DNA of 64,000 nucleotides from NCBI GenBank assembly GCA_002104935.1, contig MCGT01000002.1, positions 1,054,001-1,118,000 on the forward strand, read 5' to 3'. The translations under genes and the position numbers were made by a program. Numbering within the stretch: the stretch's first letter is position 1; each line of letters starts with the position of its first letter. Source of the stretch: Hesseltinella vesiculosa. Lineage: Eukaryota > Mucoromycota > Mucoromycetes > Mucorales > Cunninghamellaceae. Shown here in pieces: positions 11,101 through 23,617 of the stretch. The notes beneath the pieces are model-generated. The model did not search any database and had not been told where the DNA came from. It saw nothing but the letters and a program-made list of their open reading frames with translations.

Positions 11101-14025
11101 CATGTAAGGAAAAAAAAAAAAAGGAGAGGAAATGGGTCAACCATCTGCAAACAATCAAGTGATTGTCATTATTATTATTATTTACCTTGAAAATGGAGCC
11201 CAGGGTGGGCTTCTTGATCACACTGTTGCGCTTGGCACTGGCGCCAGACTAGGCCACGTTCAACAAAAAAAAAAGAAAAAAGAGGGTCAGGTTGTTTTTT
11301 TCCATGCGAAAAAGCAGACTCGTCAAAATGCACTGGACTTACAGGCGTATCCAGATCAACCTGGCTGACGGTTTGGATCATATCCACCAAGAATTGGAAT
11401 TGGGCGCCGTGAAGCAGAGCCAGGTGCTCGTCAGGCACAGTTTCCTTGTTCTTGTCCATAAAGCCTTCAGAGTCATACTCGACATCATGAGCATAATGTA
11501 CCACAGTGAAAGCCGAGTTGGAGAAGCGAGGTTTCTTGAAATAGTCGGTGTGGTTGGCAGTGCCAAAGGTCTGGTACAGCTTGGTACAGAACCCTTGGTC
11601 TGTTCCAGAGGGAAGGCGGGATTCCTAACGGAAACAGAGGCGGTGAGCCACTGCCTTTTTTTTTTTTTTCATACCTCGTCCAAGAGTGACAGAATACCCA
11701 TTTTAGCTTCGATCATCTCAATGCACTTTTGATTGTCGCTGAAGCTGATGAACTTCCAATCAATTTCTTCGCGGACATATTCTTCTTGTTCTAATTTGAA
11801 GACATGTTGGTTGAACTGGAAAAAAAAAAAGAATGAGTCTGGGCCAAGAGGGAACTCCCAAGGATACCTGTTGCTGCAGTTTTTCGTTGGCGTAGTTGAT
11901 GCAGAATTGCTCAAAGGAGTTCTTCTTGAAGTGTTCAAAGCCGTAGATATCCAAGACGCCGATAAAGGTGGAGACGTCTTCAGGCGAGGAGCAGGACAAG
12001 GTGTCGTTGATGATGCTGACGAGCCAATCAAACAAGCTGGAATAGATGTACTTGGCCACTGAGTCGCGCACCACTTGGGCCTGGACTGGGCTGAGGTTCG
12101 TGATGATCTTTTCGGAGCGGGTAGTGATCTGACGGCGAACGATCCATTTTCGGAAGTCGGACGCGCTGATGCCAAGGAGCTTACAGGCCATGTGGAGGCT
12201 GGCATCGTCCTCGGCTACCATGGCGTCGTTGCGGCCTGTGATGTCGATGTTGCCCATGTGCAGGAGCGCTGCCAGTACTTGGAACAAATCCTTTTGCAAC
12301 GTAGCATCAATCCCAATCTTGGCCAATGCTTCCTGGGTCACCTTGAATTCAACGGCATCGTCCACATCGGGAATGGAGCCGGTGCCGCTTTGGTTTAAAA
12401 AGTGATAGTCGGTCCATTGTGTCAGGCCCAATGCTTCGATTTGTTCAGGTGATGAACCGGAGCAAAGCTAAATGAAACCAAAACAAGAATATTTTTTTTT
12501 TAAAAAAAAGGGGTTGTCGGTAAGCACGTGCATATTTTTAAAGTTTCCTCTCCTTGGTCCTTGCCTGATAGAAGATATGGTAATTGCGTTCGGTTTCAGG
12601 TTGGAAAATCAAGCGAGAGCGTTCTAACAAATACGTCTTGATCTTGGCTCCCACAATGTTGCAGCTCTTGTCAAATTGGATCTAACAAAAAGAAAGGCGA
12701 AAGGATGAGGGTCGGTGTGAGGACAGGGCACCTTGTGGGTTACCTCTATGTATTTGCCAAACCGAGAACTGTTGTCATTACGCGTGGTTTTTGCATTGCC
12801 AAAGGCTTCCATAATGGGGTTGGTTGCTGTTTAAAAAAATGGGTTAGGTGACGTTGCGAAAAAAAGACTGCATGGAGACGACTCCCCGTTTTCCATACCT
12901 AGGATTTTCATTTCTACTTCAGTCATGCCATGCTGCTCCTTGGCCACTTTGCTTGTGGCTTCCTTATCATCGGCAGTAGCAAAATAGCGCATGATATATT
13001 TGGCACTGACGGTTTTCCCGGCACCACTATCGAAAATAAAAAAAAATTGGTTTTCCATCGATCCCAATTAACGTTGCCCCCGATCAAGACCTCCTCTCTT
13101 TCTCTCGCCGGTCCCCCCCCCCCTTGACCTTTCTTTTTCCCACCTTGCCCCTTGATCATTTTACACGCATTTTACCTTTCACCAGAGACAATAATGGTTT
13201 GGTTTTGGTGTTCACGGATCATGCAGCGATAGGCGTCTTCAGCAATGGCAAACAAGTGAGGATCAAGGTCGCCGCGGCGACTGCCGGAATAGCGCTGGAT
13301 GATCTCGGGCTCGTACAAGGCGACACGGTCAAAAGGATTGGTGGCGATCAGCACAATGCCCGAGTACGTATAAATAGTGCGGTTGTCATAGCGAATGCGG
13401 ATCGTCTGAAGCACTATTCCAAAGAAGAAGAATCAATCAGTGACCGCTTTCTATTTGTAAACTTGTGGGGAAGAAAAGAGGGGTACGAAAGTTAGGTAAC
13501 CCAAAGAAAGAGGGGCATACGCAGGAGAGGAAAATAAAAGAAGAGCTATCGAGCGAAAGGAGGGGTGGGTGGAAGGGAGAGGTCATGGGGAACCACGACG
13601 AACAAGGTGGGCTGGAAGATAAACGAAGGAGAAGCAGGACAAGGGGCTTGGGTAGGGCAGAAGGAGCAAAGCAATACCTGATGGTTCGTTCAAATAGCTG
13701 AGACTGGTGAGATCGTTTGTGGATTCGATTTTTATGGGATTGCGCAGAGGCGGTAAAGGAGTGGCGCCGCTGTCAATGCTTTTCAAGCTAGCCTCATAGA
13801 CATGTTTCTAAATGCGAAAATAACGGTGAGTGGGCCAAACCATGACTATGAGGTGACTGAGTTTACCCGTTCAGCATCACAATCATCTTGGAATACCAAC
13901 GAAACCGAGGTGTCATCCACTGATTTGGTGACAAGAGAAGCAGACACCCAACCTTGCGCATCATCCGTAAACCAAGCCTGGATGCCTTCCTGGTATACGT
14001 CCAATTGTTGAGAAGCCATAGCCAT
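8135..14025 (-). CDS. MYO2: Class V myosin heavy chain
   Basis: An actin-based cargo motor that carries vesicles and organelles to the hyphal tip. About 17 exons can be followed. The N-terminus ([14 protein letters not shown], start 14025) has the SH3-like domain. The motor contains [12 protein letters not shown] and the P-loop GESGAGKT, which is split by an intron near 13030-13175. Further on are [15 protein letters not shown] (switch I), LDIYGFEHF (switch II), [12 protein letters not shown] and [11 protein letters not shown]. Six IQ motifs (light-chain/calmodulin sites) lie in the exon around 10200-10690. A short coiled coil and a Ser/Pro/Thr-rich linker follow, then a dilute (DIL) cargo-binding domain from about 9200. 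The C-terminus reads [17 protein letters not shown] with the stop at 8135-8137; reaching it needs two short terminal introns that restore the conserved DIL ending. All main motor motifs are intact. Confidence 0.95.
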
Positions 14026-14235
14026 AATCAATATGGATTCACCTCTCCGAGATTAAAAATAAAGATAAAAAAGAAAGTTGGAAAAAAAAGTGGAAACAGG
14101 TAAAAATAGGCAAAAGAAAAAAAAGGAGCTCAAAAGGGGACTTGACAGTGAAAAAAAAAAAAACCCATGGTTGCACAAACCATCCTTTTGAACGCCCGCA
14201 CACTGCACAATGAGAAGTTTACTAGAAGTGCAATT

Positions 14236-15076
14236 TCATCGGAACATACGCAGGTAAGCCAAAAACAGAGCACCACCACCAGTCAGGGTACCAATAAAGT
14301 ATTGCATGATCTGTAGCTTGATGGTTTCCATTTGTGTACGCAAGCCTGCCAGCTCACTCTCGATACGAGTATCGGTTTCCTTGATCTTGATTTCTTGTGC
14401 GCTTGTTTCGTCACGGATCCGGCCTTTTTCCAGGTTCAATTCCAGGCGTACATTGGCTTGGGTGCGGGTGATTTCTTCCCTCAGTTTCTGCCGTAGCTTG
14501 TCCAATTCGTTCTGAAGTCGCTCGTTCTCGGCCCGCATGACTGAAAACTCGTTCTTTTCCAGCAGCTGGAGTTCGGATTTGACTTGGGCAAAGTCCACTT
14601 TGTAGGTATAAATAGCCTAGAGGGCATAGAAAAAAGCAAAATGACATTAGACGGCCAGACGGCCAGCAACACATTCGGCGGATCTGTACCTTTTCTTGCT
14701 CGGCTCGGGTCACCACACTGCGAGTCAGTTCATTCATGCTAAAAAAGAAACGGGCGTCGTTGAGATCTCGTTTTTGTGATGGAACCAGCGAATGGAGTTG
14801 TTGGCTTTTACCTTTCCGAGATGACTTCTTGTAAGGATTCCATGATGGCTTGACTTTGGACCCGGCTGAATCCTTCTAGTTCTAGGCGCTGGACAAACTT
14901 GAATGTATCAAAGTGAAAGAGCCGAGGCTGGAGTCGAGTGGGTGACGAGTGGAAAGAGCGATGAACGACCAACTTTTGGCATGGGCGGACTAAACTCAAA
15001 AACAGAAAGGTTATCAACAGATGTCATTCCATTGCTTCATTGAGCCATAGACTCCAGCTAACATACATCTAAACAT
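14236..15076 (-). CDS. Mitochondrial DUF1640 coiled-coil membrane protein (MCUR1/CCDC90/Fmp32 type)
   Basis: There are four exons, with a first coding exon of only 10 nt (15076-15067). Splicing it to 14989 creates an arginine-rich, Ser-containing presequence (MFRFRPCQKLVVHRSFHSSP) typical of mitochondrial import, where the unspliced frame has no ATG. The body has FDTFKFVQRLELEGFSRVQS and QAIMESLQEVI, then a long coiled coil (QVKSELQLLEKNEFSVMRAE, RLQNELDKLRQKLREEITRT). It ends in a single membrane segment (QYFIGTLTGGGALFLAYLRMF). This is the signature order of the DUF1640 family, inner-membrane proteins linked to calcium-uniporter regulation in animals and to proline metabolism or respiratory-complex assembly in yeast. 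The specific role here is inferred. Confidence 0.9.
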
Positions 15077-15812
15077 GGCAGAAATGAGGGTAATGAAAGG
15101 GAGGGAAAAAAAGGGAAAAAAAAAAACACAAATAAATCAAGGACCGCTGCTTTACTCTCTCTATCTTTGGGCCTTCAGTACTACAGACACGCATTACTGC
15201 TCTGCAATGGTCAAGACAGGGGTTGTTCGCCACCATCGTATCGCGTGGTGTCTGTGGACGACAAATGGGAAACGAATTGAGAACGACCTGGTTTTGGTGT
15301 GTGACATTGGCAGCGTCACCATCCGCTTTTTGTTCTGGAAAGTCATGCTGCAGCCTTTTAGCACCTTTCTTTCTTTTTTCGTCATGGCGTCAGTGTAGAC
15401 AATGTCTTTTTCCGCCGTAAGAATCGATCACGACGTGCTTGGTGTCTATCGTCATGGAAGGCAAAAACGGACGGGCGACAAAGAGATGGGAGTTTCAATC
15501 TCCGCGCACGTTTTTTTCTTCTGATTTTCTTCTCGATTTCTTCTGATTGGCGTCTTTGCGTGAAAACCTACAAATGCTACACAGCTGAAGGAAGGCGATG
15601 TGTTAAATCCCAACTATAAGGCGTGATGTTAAGCAAGAAGCGGCACAGGGCATGTGTTACTCACCAATTTGTGCTAAATTCTTTGTTTCATGGTCACGTG
15701 CTGTGAAAGGTTTGGCGCCAATCCAGCATTCTGTCACTCTTTTTCGTCATGACATGTCATGTACCAGCTGCAGGCAGCGTTTAGGTATCGAGGCGAACGA
15801 ATATTGGCTAGT
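15077..15812. other. Intergenic region, no gene seen
   Basis: Short open frames on both strands (for example 15194-15385 minus) show no recognisable domain or splice structure. The 3' half precedes a doubtful minus-strand gene. Confidence 0.4.
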
Positions 15813-16730
15813 TCATTTTTTCATAAAAAAAAAAAAATCGGATGCTGCACAGCCTGCTCTATTTTTCCACCCCCTTATTCCCAGCCAGCTCGTCATCGAT
15901 GTCGTTTTTAAAACATTTATCGCCATTTTGTACTGGTATGCGGTATTTGAGAGGAATTTACTAAGAGCAATTTCCCATGGTGGCTGGATCGCTGAAGGTC
16001 GTTCCATTAGCCGCAAGTGCTTGGGTGCCTCGGCTGGGACGACGTATGGCTTGATGGTGCCATAGATCAGTTTCATGACGTGTTTTTCATGATCTTGCAA
16101 GCATGGGTGGCCAATGCACTGTCGGAAAATGACATGGATGTTTCCATGAGTTGCTTCTTCAGAATGCATTGAAACGGATGCGTTGGGATGCGACATCTGT
16201 CTGCTTTTCTGTTTCGAAGTTCTCCATGTCCTGTCTATCAGCGTCGAGATCGCGTCATGTAGAACCGCTTGATCAAAACCTGGTTGAGCCATCTTCACCA
16301 ACCGCTCTGGCTATTTCAGTACATTCACGCAAATTTTCACATCGATCGAACCACCCGAAGGAGCTGTTCAGTGCTGGCTATTTTTTTTTTTTTTTGAAAA
16401 GAAGGGAAAAAAGAGTTGGGTGGTCGTGTTCCGCCTCCGCACAATGCCTTTCGAATCCCGGCCGTTGGTGGTCAGCTCTCTTGTCCAAGCAGGATCGCCA
16501 TCGCCAAGTGCGACACGATCAAGGTACTGGCGGTATTTTTCGATCAAATTGGACTTTGGGATGACTTGACTTTGACGGTGGACATTGGCGCTGGCCAGGA
16601 AGCAAAGGCATAATGCGGAGACCCAATGTGGCCAACCAAACACTTTTCCCTTAACCAAAAAAAAAAAAAGCAAATGCAACATGGCGCATTTGAGTAATTC
16701 GATCGATTTGAAATGTTGAGTGAATGCAAG
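15813..16730 (-). CDS. Possible multi-exon hypothetical gene (low confidence)
   Basis: Three minus-strand segments look protein-like rather than random. The first, about 16682-16450, starts with a hydrophobic leader and continues SNLIEKYRQYLDRVALGDGD. The second, about 16380-16280, includes SSFGWFDRCENLRECTEIAR. The third, about 16200-15890, includes VMKLIYGTIKPYVVPAEAP. They are in different frames separated by T-rich stretches that could be introns, but the splice sites I can propose are weak, so limits and exon structure are approximate. No family is recognised. It could also be a decayed gene. Confidence 0.3.
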
Positions 16731-17049
16731 GATGGATGAATGATGGTGATGCTGAAAAAATCAGGTCAGTAGGTGGAGGTCGCCCAGCCGACGTTTGACC
16801 AGGTCCGTGTTGACTCGTCCGATTCCCCAGCTAAAAATCATCAAAAATCGGCAGGGGACCCCCCAGGCGACGATCTGACGAAAATCTACTGATGCCTGCA
16901 GTGCACTGAATGGCTAAATAAAAAAAAAAGGTGCTCTAGAAGGTTGGTTAGGAGGTGTCTTGGGGTCCTCGAACGGCTGCTGTGGGCAGGATGATAACGA
17001 GCAAAGCTTTTATTGCTCGCGAATGAGATGAGATGCCTGATAAAGAGGG

Positions 17050-17707
17050 TCATGACGACAGCGTTTTTTCTCTTTCAGTTGGGATGGGGCTGAGGGGGAG
17101 ATCGGGCTGGTCTTGGCTTAGTCTTGCTCGCTCATAGAGATAACGTCTTAAAATTCGTGCGTTTTTGGCATGGGCCCGATACAGCTGTCAAAAAAGGGAG
17201 GTCAGCGAAGGAGGCGGAGAAAGACGCAGTGCGAAAGGATTATTTTTTTACATACTGCGTCAAGAAGAATGCCAACAAACGGGATCAAGCCAAGCTATAA
17301 GATAGAAAAAAAAAAGCATGAGGTTACGGTATAGAAAGTGGCCAAGAGCTTGCCATGAAATCAACAGTAATATGGTACATCATTTGTTCGCGGATATGCC
17401 TTGGCAAATCGGCTTGGCAAGCCAATCGATACATTTTCAGAGAGAACGCCAGCGTGATGATTTTACCTACGACTGGGATGAATTCCTGCCAAGGCAAGGG
17501 AAAGAATAAGATCTAGGAAGGGCTCCATTTTTTTTTTCTGCATGGTCAACGCACCAAGAGGACATCATAACCAATCCAACAACAGCAAACTTTGAAGAGT
17601 TCATCCCATGTCTTCATTCGTCGGGTATACTTGTCTAGAATAAATTGATCGCGCGGCGGTAGGTTGGGGCTGGCGACAGGTAGTTTTTGGTAGCGAGTGG
17701 TGAGCAT
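17050..17707 (-). CDS. DUF4112-family membrane protein
   Basis: There are four exons (17707-17555, 17485-17354, 17294-17256, 17184-17050), in phase, giving 152 aa. Landmarks are MLTTRYQKLPVASPNLPPRD, then EFIPVVGKIITLAFSLKMYR (first hydrophobic loop-helix), REQMMYHITVDFM joined to LGLIPFVGILLDA (the conserved DUF4112 glycine/proline hairpin), and LYRAHAKNARILRRYLYER. The second intron begins GCAAGC rather than GT; the conserved MYHITVDFM-LGLIPFVG continuity fixes that boundary. DUF4112 proteins are small integral membrane proteins of unknown biochemical function, common in fungi and bacteria. The start is taken at the ATG directly before the conserved N-terminus; an acceptor-like TTAG lies just upstream, so an earlier exon is possible. 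Confidence 0.85.
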
Positions 17708-17960
17708 TCTAATAATCACAATGATTGGAACAAAAAAAAAAAAAAGTCAAGAAAAAAAGGCAACGCCGATGGGTTGCGCCTGATTTGGCAAACGTCGGGT
17801 GACACAGGTCCAAGTTGGATGGGGTCAAAAAATTGTACAAGGGCGATCTGTTGTCGCTCGCACCGAGAAGCCGTGTAGAAAAGTAAGAGGGTTAAAATTT
17901 TTATTTGAAAATGATACAACAAAACAACAAGAAAAAATAAAAGAAGCAGGGGATATACAG

Positions 17961-20657
17961 TTAAGAAGAGCGAGGGTAGGAGAGGGCTTCAGCAAAACCA
18001 AAATTGTAGGCTAATGCATGATAGGAGGACGACACGCCGTTTTGAGTGTCGAGGTCAAAGACAGAGGGTTGGGGTTGGGTAGGGGTGAAGGCTGGGTTGC
18101 CCGAGCGATTCATAGAAGCTTGGAGGGCAGCCGTGACGTTTTCACGATTGTCACCCAAGGACCAGTTGCTGCTGGAGGTGCCGTCGCAGGTGGACAAGGC
18201 CAGGTCGGCGAGCGACATTTTTCGCAAGGGAGGCCCGTTCCAGGATGGGTTGACAAACAGATCATTGTTGCTGGCCGGCGGGAACAATGAGTAGGGATGG
18301 TTGGTAGGGGAAGGCAGGGGAGGTTGAGTAAAGGTGGAGGGGGCATGCGAAGGGGACAAGAGGGAGTTGTTGGAGATGGTCGAGTTGGAGGCCCATTTGG
18401 TGGACGAGGCAGGCGAGGCTGAGGATTGAGAAGGCGAGCGGGAGCGATCGGTGGTATTGTCGAAGCTGCTGGTGCGCATCATGTTGCTATGCATGGCATA
18501 AAGATCTCGGATCATAAAAAAGTGCTTGTCGGCCATAGCCCAGTAGCTTCTCATTTTCTAATGAAAAAAAGAAGTGAGATGGCTGGGGGATGCTGATGGG
18601 GAAACTTACTTCGAGAAGGTTAAAGTGCTGGTTGAGATCATCCTTGGCTTTCTTGGCTTCGTCAGGGTTGTTGGAAAAGGCGTTATTGACGACAATGGTG
18701 GCTACGGTGTAACAGAGATAGGTAAGGTAGGGAGGGCGAGGATCGGAGGTGGAGTTGAGGGCTTTGAGCAAGGTGGTGACATTGTCGACGGCGCGGAGAC
18801 AGGTGGCGACGCTTTGCTTGCAGAATTGCTTGAGTGGGGTCTGGACAATGTCAGAGTTGAGGGTGTCGAAGAGGACGAGGGAGGGGCGGTGGAGGAGAAC
18901 GACCAGGGTATTGTACATGATGTGGAGCATAAAGTAACGGTGACTGTCGTTTTCCGAGGCGCAACTTCGAAAGCGTTCCAAGTTTTCGGGGGTGAACTTG
19001 AACTGGGGAGGCAATTGGTCGGTCCATTCGTCGATGGAGCTGGCGAGTTTAGCAAATTCGGACTCTGGGTGACATGGAGGTAATTGGCGGGAACGGGTGG
19101 TTCGGTTGATAAAGGCCGCGACACGGCCCAACAAGGCGCCGCTACGGATCAAATAGGCTTGGCAGGTCAAGGGGCCGAGGTGTTTTTTGCCGTTGATGGA
19201 GGAGGGAAGAGAGGAGCGTTCGACTTTGCTGGTGACCCCCAACAGATTGCTGTCACGCAGCTCGTTGACGTTGAATTGAGCGACGCGCGAACCGTCCAAG
19301 GATTCGGTATAAAATCGGCCAGTGATCCAGCCATATTCGTCACTGGGTAAGAGCACATCGCAGTCTTCTTCTTGAATCACCGAGGGTCGGCCAGTCGAGG
19401 CACTGGACATCCTAATTAAAATTCAAATAATAACAAAAATAAAAAAAAAAAAAAGGTGGCGTTTAGTTTTGCTAAAATAAGAGCCTAGGTTGCTTACTTG
19501 TCCAAGACAAACAAAAACCAAAAGACACGGCGTCGGGTTTCTTGTTCCATCCATCGTTCGGCGGGTTGATCGACTTGGTCGGTTTGATCAATGTCGGGTT
19601 CTTTGTGTAGATTCAATTCAATGGCCATACGGATAGCGATGCCAGAATACATCCAGCATCTAAATATATAGAAAATGTTGAGCCTCATTAAAAAAATACC
19701 CCGTTTTTTTTTTTTTTTTTTACCAATTTACCTTGGCCCACGTGCAGCTCCAAACTCATGGATGGCCAACAATGCAATGGCCTGAACGTTTTCAAGAGTA
19801 GGTTCGTCAATGGCTTGCATCAAATAATCGCGGGCCGTCTTTGCATATTTTTCACCCGAGTTCCAGGGCGGTTCTTCCAACACGGACGGATGGTTGGAAA
19901 ATCTGTGAAGCGAAAAAAAAAAAAATTGAAGGAGGGGTTCGCACTAACCTCATTTTTACCTTGCAGCAACGGCCATGATGCTAAGCAATAAGAAGTGAGA
20001 GTGCTTGTTGTTATGAAAGTCACGCATAAATGTCCTTGGTTCAAAGATAGGAATGCAGGAGTATTGCTTATCAAAGAAGAGTTTGATCAAGTGTTCGATG
20101 ATGTTCTTGTCAAAGCCAGGGATGCTTGGAGAGGCCAGGGTGGTGGTAGGACTGTAGGGTTTGCTGGTGGGCGTCTCATAATCTTTGGGTATGATGGATG
20201 AGGGATATGGTGGAGGTAAAGTGGCTGACGGAGGCAAAGAGAGGCCGTTGGATGTTAAGGAGCTGGACAGTGGGGAGGCTGATAATGCGGCAGGAGACGT
20301 TTGGATGTTGGTCAGGACCGGTTCAGGTGGATAGGAGGCTGGGGCAGGCGCATCACCAGCGCTGAAGATCTTTTCCATCTTTTCGAGCCGCTTTTCAAGC
20401 ATTTCAATGTATCCTTGGCGAGGTCCACGCTTCTTATTGCTTGGTATATAGGAGCATTCCCGATTGAGCTTGATACAATTGTTGCAAGACGGTTTGCCGC
20501 CATCACATTTGATCTAGGCACAGTGAAGAGTCAGGTCAAGTTTTATTTCTTTATTGTTTACCTTTTTCTTGCGACAGACATCACAAGCTTGGGTCAGCCG
20601 TTTTCTTTTTGTTGGGAGTTGTTGGTCAAGTTGCTGCGGATCTCCAATGGCCGACAT
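17961..20657 (-). CDS. Zn2Cys6 fungal-specific transcription factor
   Basis: There are six exons (20657-20562, 20513-19960, 19902-19732, 19659-19498, 19411-18610, 18557-17961). The binuclear zinc cluster crosses the first intron: RLTQACDVCRKKK then IKCDGGKPSCNNCIKLNREC, giving the six cysteines CX2CX6CX5CX2CX6C. A coiled-coil linker (YIEMLEKRLEKMEKIF) follows, as usual for dimerisation next to the cluster, and then a Ser/Pro/Thr-rich region. The fungal transcription factor middle-homology domain (ETRRRVFWFLFVLDK, then GRPSVIQEEDCDVLLP) comes next, and a Ser/Asn/Pro-rich C-terminal tail. Binding to CGG-type sites is known for the family; targets are unknown. The start ATG at 20657 is the first in frame ahead of the cluster. 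Confidence 0.93.
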
Positions 20658-21144
20658 TGGTGATTGATAAAGTTTCAGAGGGGAATAAAATGAAATAAAA
20701 TAAAAAACACAATGACAGGTAGCTATATTATTAATCCAATGGCGTAGTCTAAAGTAAATGCTATAAAGGGGAAATAAGGGGAAGTGCAGGTGAATGGGGC
20801 GATAAGAGGCAAGAAAGCTCTTGGTGGAAGGCAAAGAAGGGGAAAGAAAGGCAGAAAAAAAAAATAGAAGCGCGGAAAGGGAAAAAAAAACAAAAACAGG
20901 CAAGCCAAAACGTCATGGCTGTAGTGCTTTTTTGGGTTCTCTGTGAAAAGACCGAAAATGGAAACTCGTCCCTATTGGCCCAGCCCCTTGTTGTTGTGTG
21001 GGAGCTCGGCCATGCTTAATAATTCAGCTGTCATTGTCCCGTCATTGCTGACCACAGCGACATGAGACAGCAAGGAACCAATAAAAAGAATGAAAAAGTT
21101 TTCTTTCATGTTTATAAAACCTTTTTAATTATTTTTTTTTCCCA
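20658..21144. other. Promoter/5' region of the Zn2Cys6 gene
   Basis: The region is A-rich on the plus strand and pyrimidine-rich on the coding strand. It lies between the Zn2Cys6 start and the 3' end of the F-box gene. No gene, RNA or repeat was recognised. Confidence 0.5.
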
Positions 21145-22887
21145 TCAACTTGGCTTGGATGTCAAGGTCACGGTTAAGGTGGACCACCTTGAGGAACCAT
21201 GCGTTTCGAGGTCAGCCAGGGTGAGGGTGAGCCGGGCGGTGTCCAAACAGGCAACGATGGCTTGGATGGTGCGGTGCTTGTTGAGGCGACGGATGGTTTC
21301 CAAGAGGCCAGGGGTGCAAGCAACATCTGTAAAGCGCAATGACTCCAAGGTTGGGATGGTGCCAATGGTATCGGCCATGGCTTGCTCCACCTCGGGCATG
21401 ACCTTGTCCAAGGGATGGTCCAGGACAGCTGCCTGAGCCAGCCGTCGAGCCCAAGCATCCGGGTGTTCTTGTAAGCCCGAGCCTTCCCAGCCAGCCAGCG
21501 TCAAGCGCCGGAGGTGGCGCGTACAAGGGTACAGGCGTTCTTTCCAGACCGAGGCTGTAAAGGCGGAGCACAGGCCAAGGGAGAGTTCCTGTAGATGGGA
21601 TGAGCCAAGGAGTAAGTTGTATTTTTGCAGGAGGGTGTATTCGAGACTTTCCCATTCACGGCGCCAGGCTTCGAGATTGTAAGGCTGCTGGCGCCGCAAC
21701 AGGTCGACAGGGCGGACGGGCATCAGATGCTCTTCGATATCGTTGAGATGGTGAATGACGAGGATGCGCAGGGTATCGGGGAGTTTTGGAGGGACTTGGA
21801 GGTGACGGCGGCGGGCCATGGTGGAGGTGACGGTGGCGGTGGCAGCCGAGCCTGGGGTGGGTTCGGTCAGCGTCAGGCGGTGTTGGTGGTCCACCACGTC
21901 ACCAAAGTGGAGCCGTAGCACCTGCAGTTTACGCAGGCTGGTGAAGCTGGAGAGTGAGACCGGTGTCTTTGTTTTGAATCGGATGGCATGGCAGGTGAGC
22001 TCCTCCAGGGCGGTGGTCCAGACGATCAAGTCGAGAATGTCGGTCCAAAACATGTCGGTGAGATGAAGTTGGTGCAGATTGAAAAAGGGAGAGGTCATGG
22101 CCGTCCAGTGGAACGAGCGTGCTTCGTTGTCGGCGTTATGCAGATGGATCGTCTTGATAGATGAAAAATGAAAAGGCACGTGCAGAGGTGCCTGGGATGC
22201 TCGCTGGGAGGTGTTGGCCACCCATCGATGGTAGTCAATCGAATGGAGATGGTCCAGGAATTGTGGCCAGTTGTAATCAATGGTCCGCCACTAAAGAAAA
22301 AAGGATGAGCTTTTGATCCCAAACAGGGGGGCAGCACTTGCAAGAGACGGGGCTTTGAGCAGCGCATGCCATTGACGACAGACCACGGACATTTGGGCCA
22401 ACGTGCTAGCGTCCGAAATCCATTGAAAGATTTCCAGCACACAGTCGTCGGGGAGGCCTTGAAGGGAGCGAGGCGACATGGGAAAAGTGTTGGACAGGCG
22501 GCAGAGCGTCGGCTCATGGAGTCTCACAGGCGAGATGACTTTGATTCTATAGCGGGAGGACAGCGGGCTGGGCAGCAGATGGTGATGGAGACGGGAGGTA
22601 TCATTATCAGGCGACGACTCTGGTGAAGAATCGCCTTTGGGTAGAATGGAGCGGAAGCGGCGTGGAGGTTGTTGTAGACGAGAGATCCGTGGCTGCGGGC
22701 GACTGACGGTGGAGCGAAGGGTGATGGGTAAATCATGAGGAACATTGTCGTTGCTGATGCGCTGACGGCGTCGTACAGGTTGGAGCTTGGTTGGATGGAC
22801 CCGATGGGTTGGCTTTGGTGATTTCACAAGCACGACATTGTCGTTGGTGACGATATTGGTGTCACGGCTTTTTAACGGTCGTAGCAT
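21145..22887 (-). CDS. F-box protein with leucine-rich region
   Basis: There are two exons (22887-22342 and 22290-21145), 563 aa. The first 140 residues are basic and low-complexity. An F-box follows (LQGLPDDCVLEIFQWISDAS then TLAQMSVVCRQWHALLKAPS), the Skp1-binding motif of SCF ubiquitin ligases. The C-terminal region has irregular leucine-rich repeats (NLHQLHLTDMFW, LRKLQVLRLHFGD, HLQELSLGLCSAF, PTLESLRFTDVA) that would hold substrates. The intron starts with GCAAGT and ends TTTAG. Using it joins KAPSL to WRTIDYNWP, the normal F-box continuation, and no GT donor gives that frame. Substrates unknown. Confidence 0.88.
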
Positions 22888-23617
22888 GAACCACCAATGG
22901 AAAAAGATCAAAGGAGAAAAAAAAAAGGAAAAAAAAAAAAAACTCACAACAAACACGCTCTGGCTTTTTCACCAGCCGGCGTGCCTTTTTTTTTTTTTTT
23001 TTTTATTCATATGAAACAGACAAGGGTGAATGTCTATCTTGGGATATCTTTACTGAAACGACTCTTCATCATTACAAAAAGGCAGCCAAAAGATGGAGGA
23101 AGACGAACAGGGAAGACGGCTGGTGGACGATACATAGCAACTCAAGATCAGACAGGTGGTGCAGGCAAAGAATAAAGTATAAAAAACGATACGCCGACGT
23201 CGTTGATCATTGGGTGGCGGTCGATACAAAGTCCCATAGCTTTCTATGTCATTGGGCATATGAACAACAAGAACCAGGAAGAAAGAAAAAAAGAAAAAGG
23301 AAAGAGAAAAAAGGGAGGAGCCAGCTTGACTGACCCAATGACATGCTGACATCAGGAGTGTGTTTGCGTTTTGGTTGGAACAGAAAGGGTCACGTTACTC
23401 AAAACCAGCATTCAAAACATTGTTTAGATTGTTTAGATTTGCCTGTCAAAAAAGGTTTTAATTCATGCGAATCTTTGGGCAAGTCCAGCAGGGAAGCCAT
23501 GGTGAAACATGGACCTGTCATTCACTAGGATTTCCAACCCACAGACATGGGTCCTTTTTTAATTTTTTTCCTTCTTGTTTTTTTTTTTTTTCCCTCTTTT
23601 CATAAAAAAATAGAGAC
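22888..23617. other. Divergent intergenic region between F-box and homeobox genes
   Basis: The F-box gene (minus) and the homeobox gene (plus) are transcribed away from this segment, so it should hold both promoters. Homopolymer runs lie at 22920-22941 (A), 22986-23004 (T) and 23580-23592 (T). The minus-strand frame at 23050-23352 has a hydrophobic stretch, but I see no supporting splice or homology evidence. Confidence 0.45.
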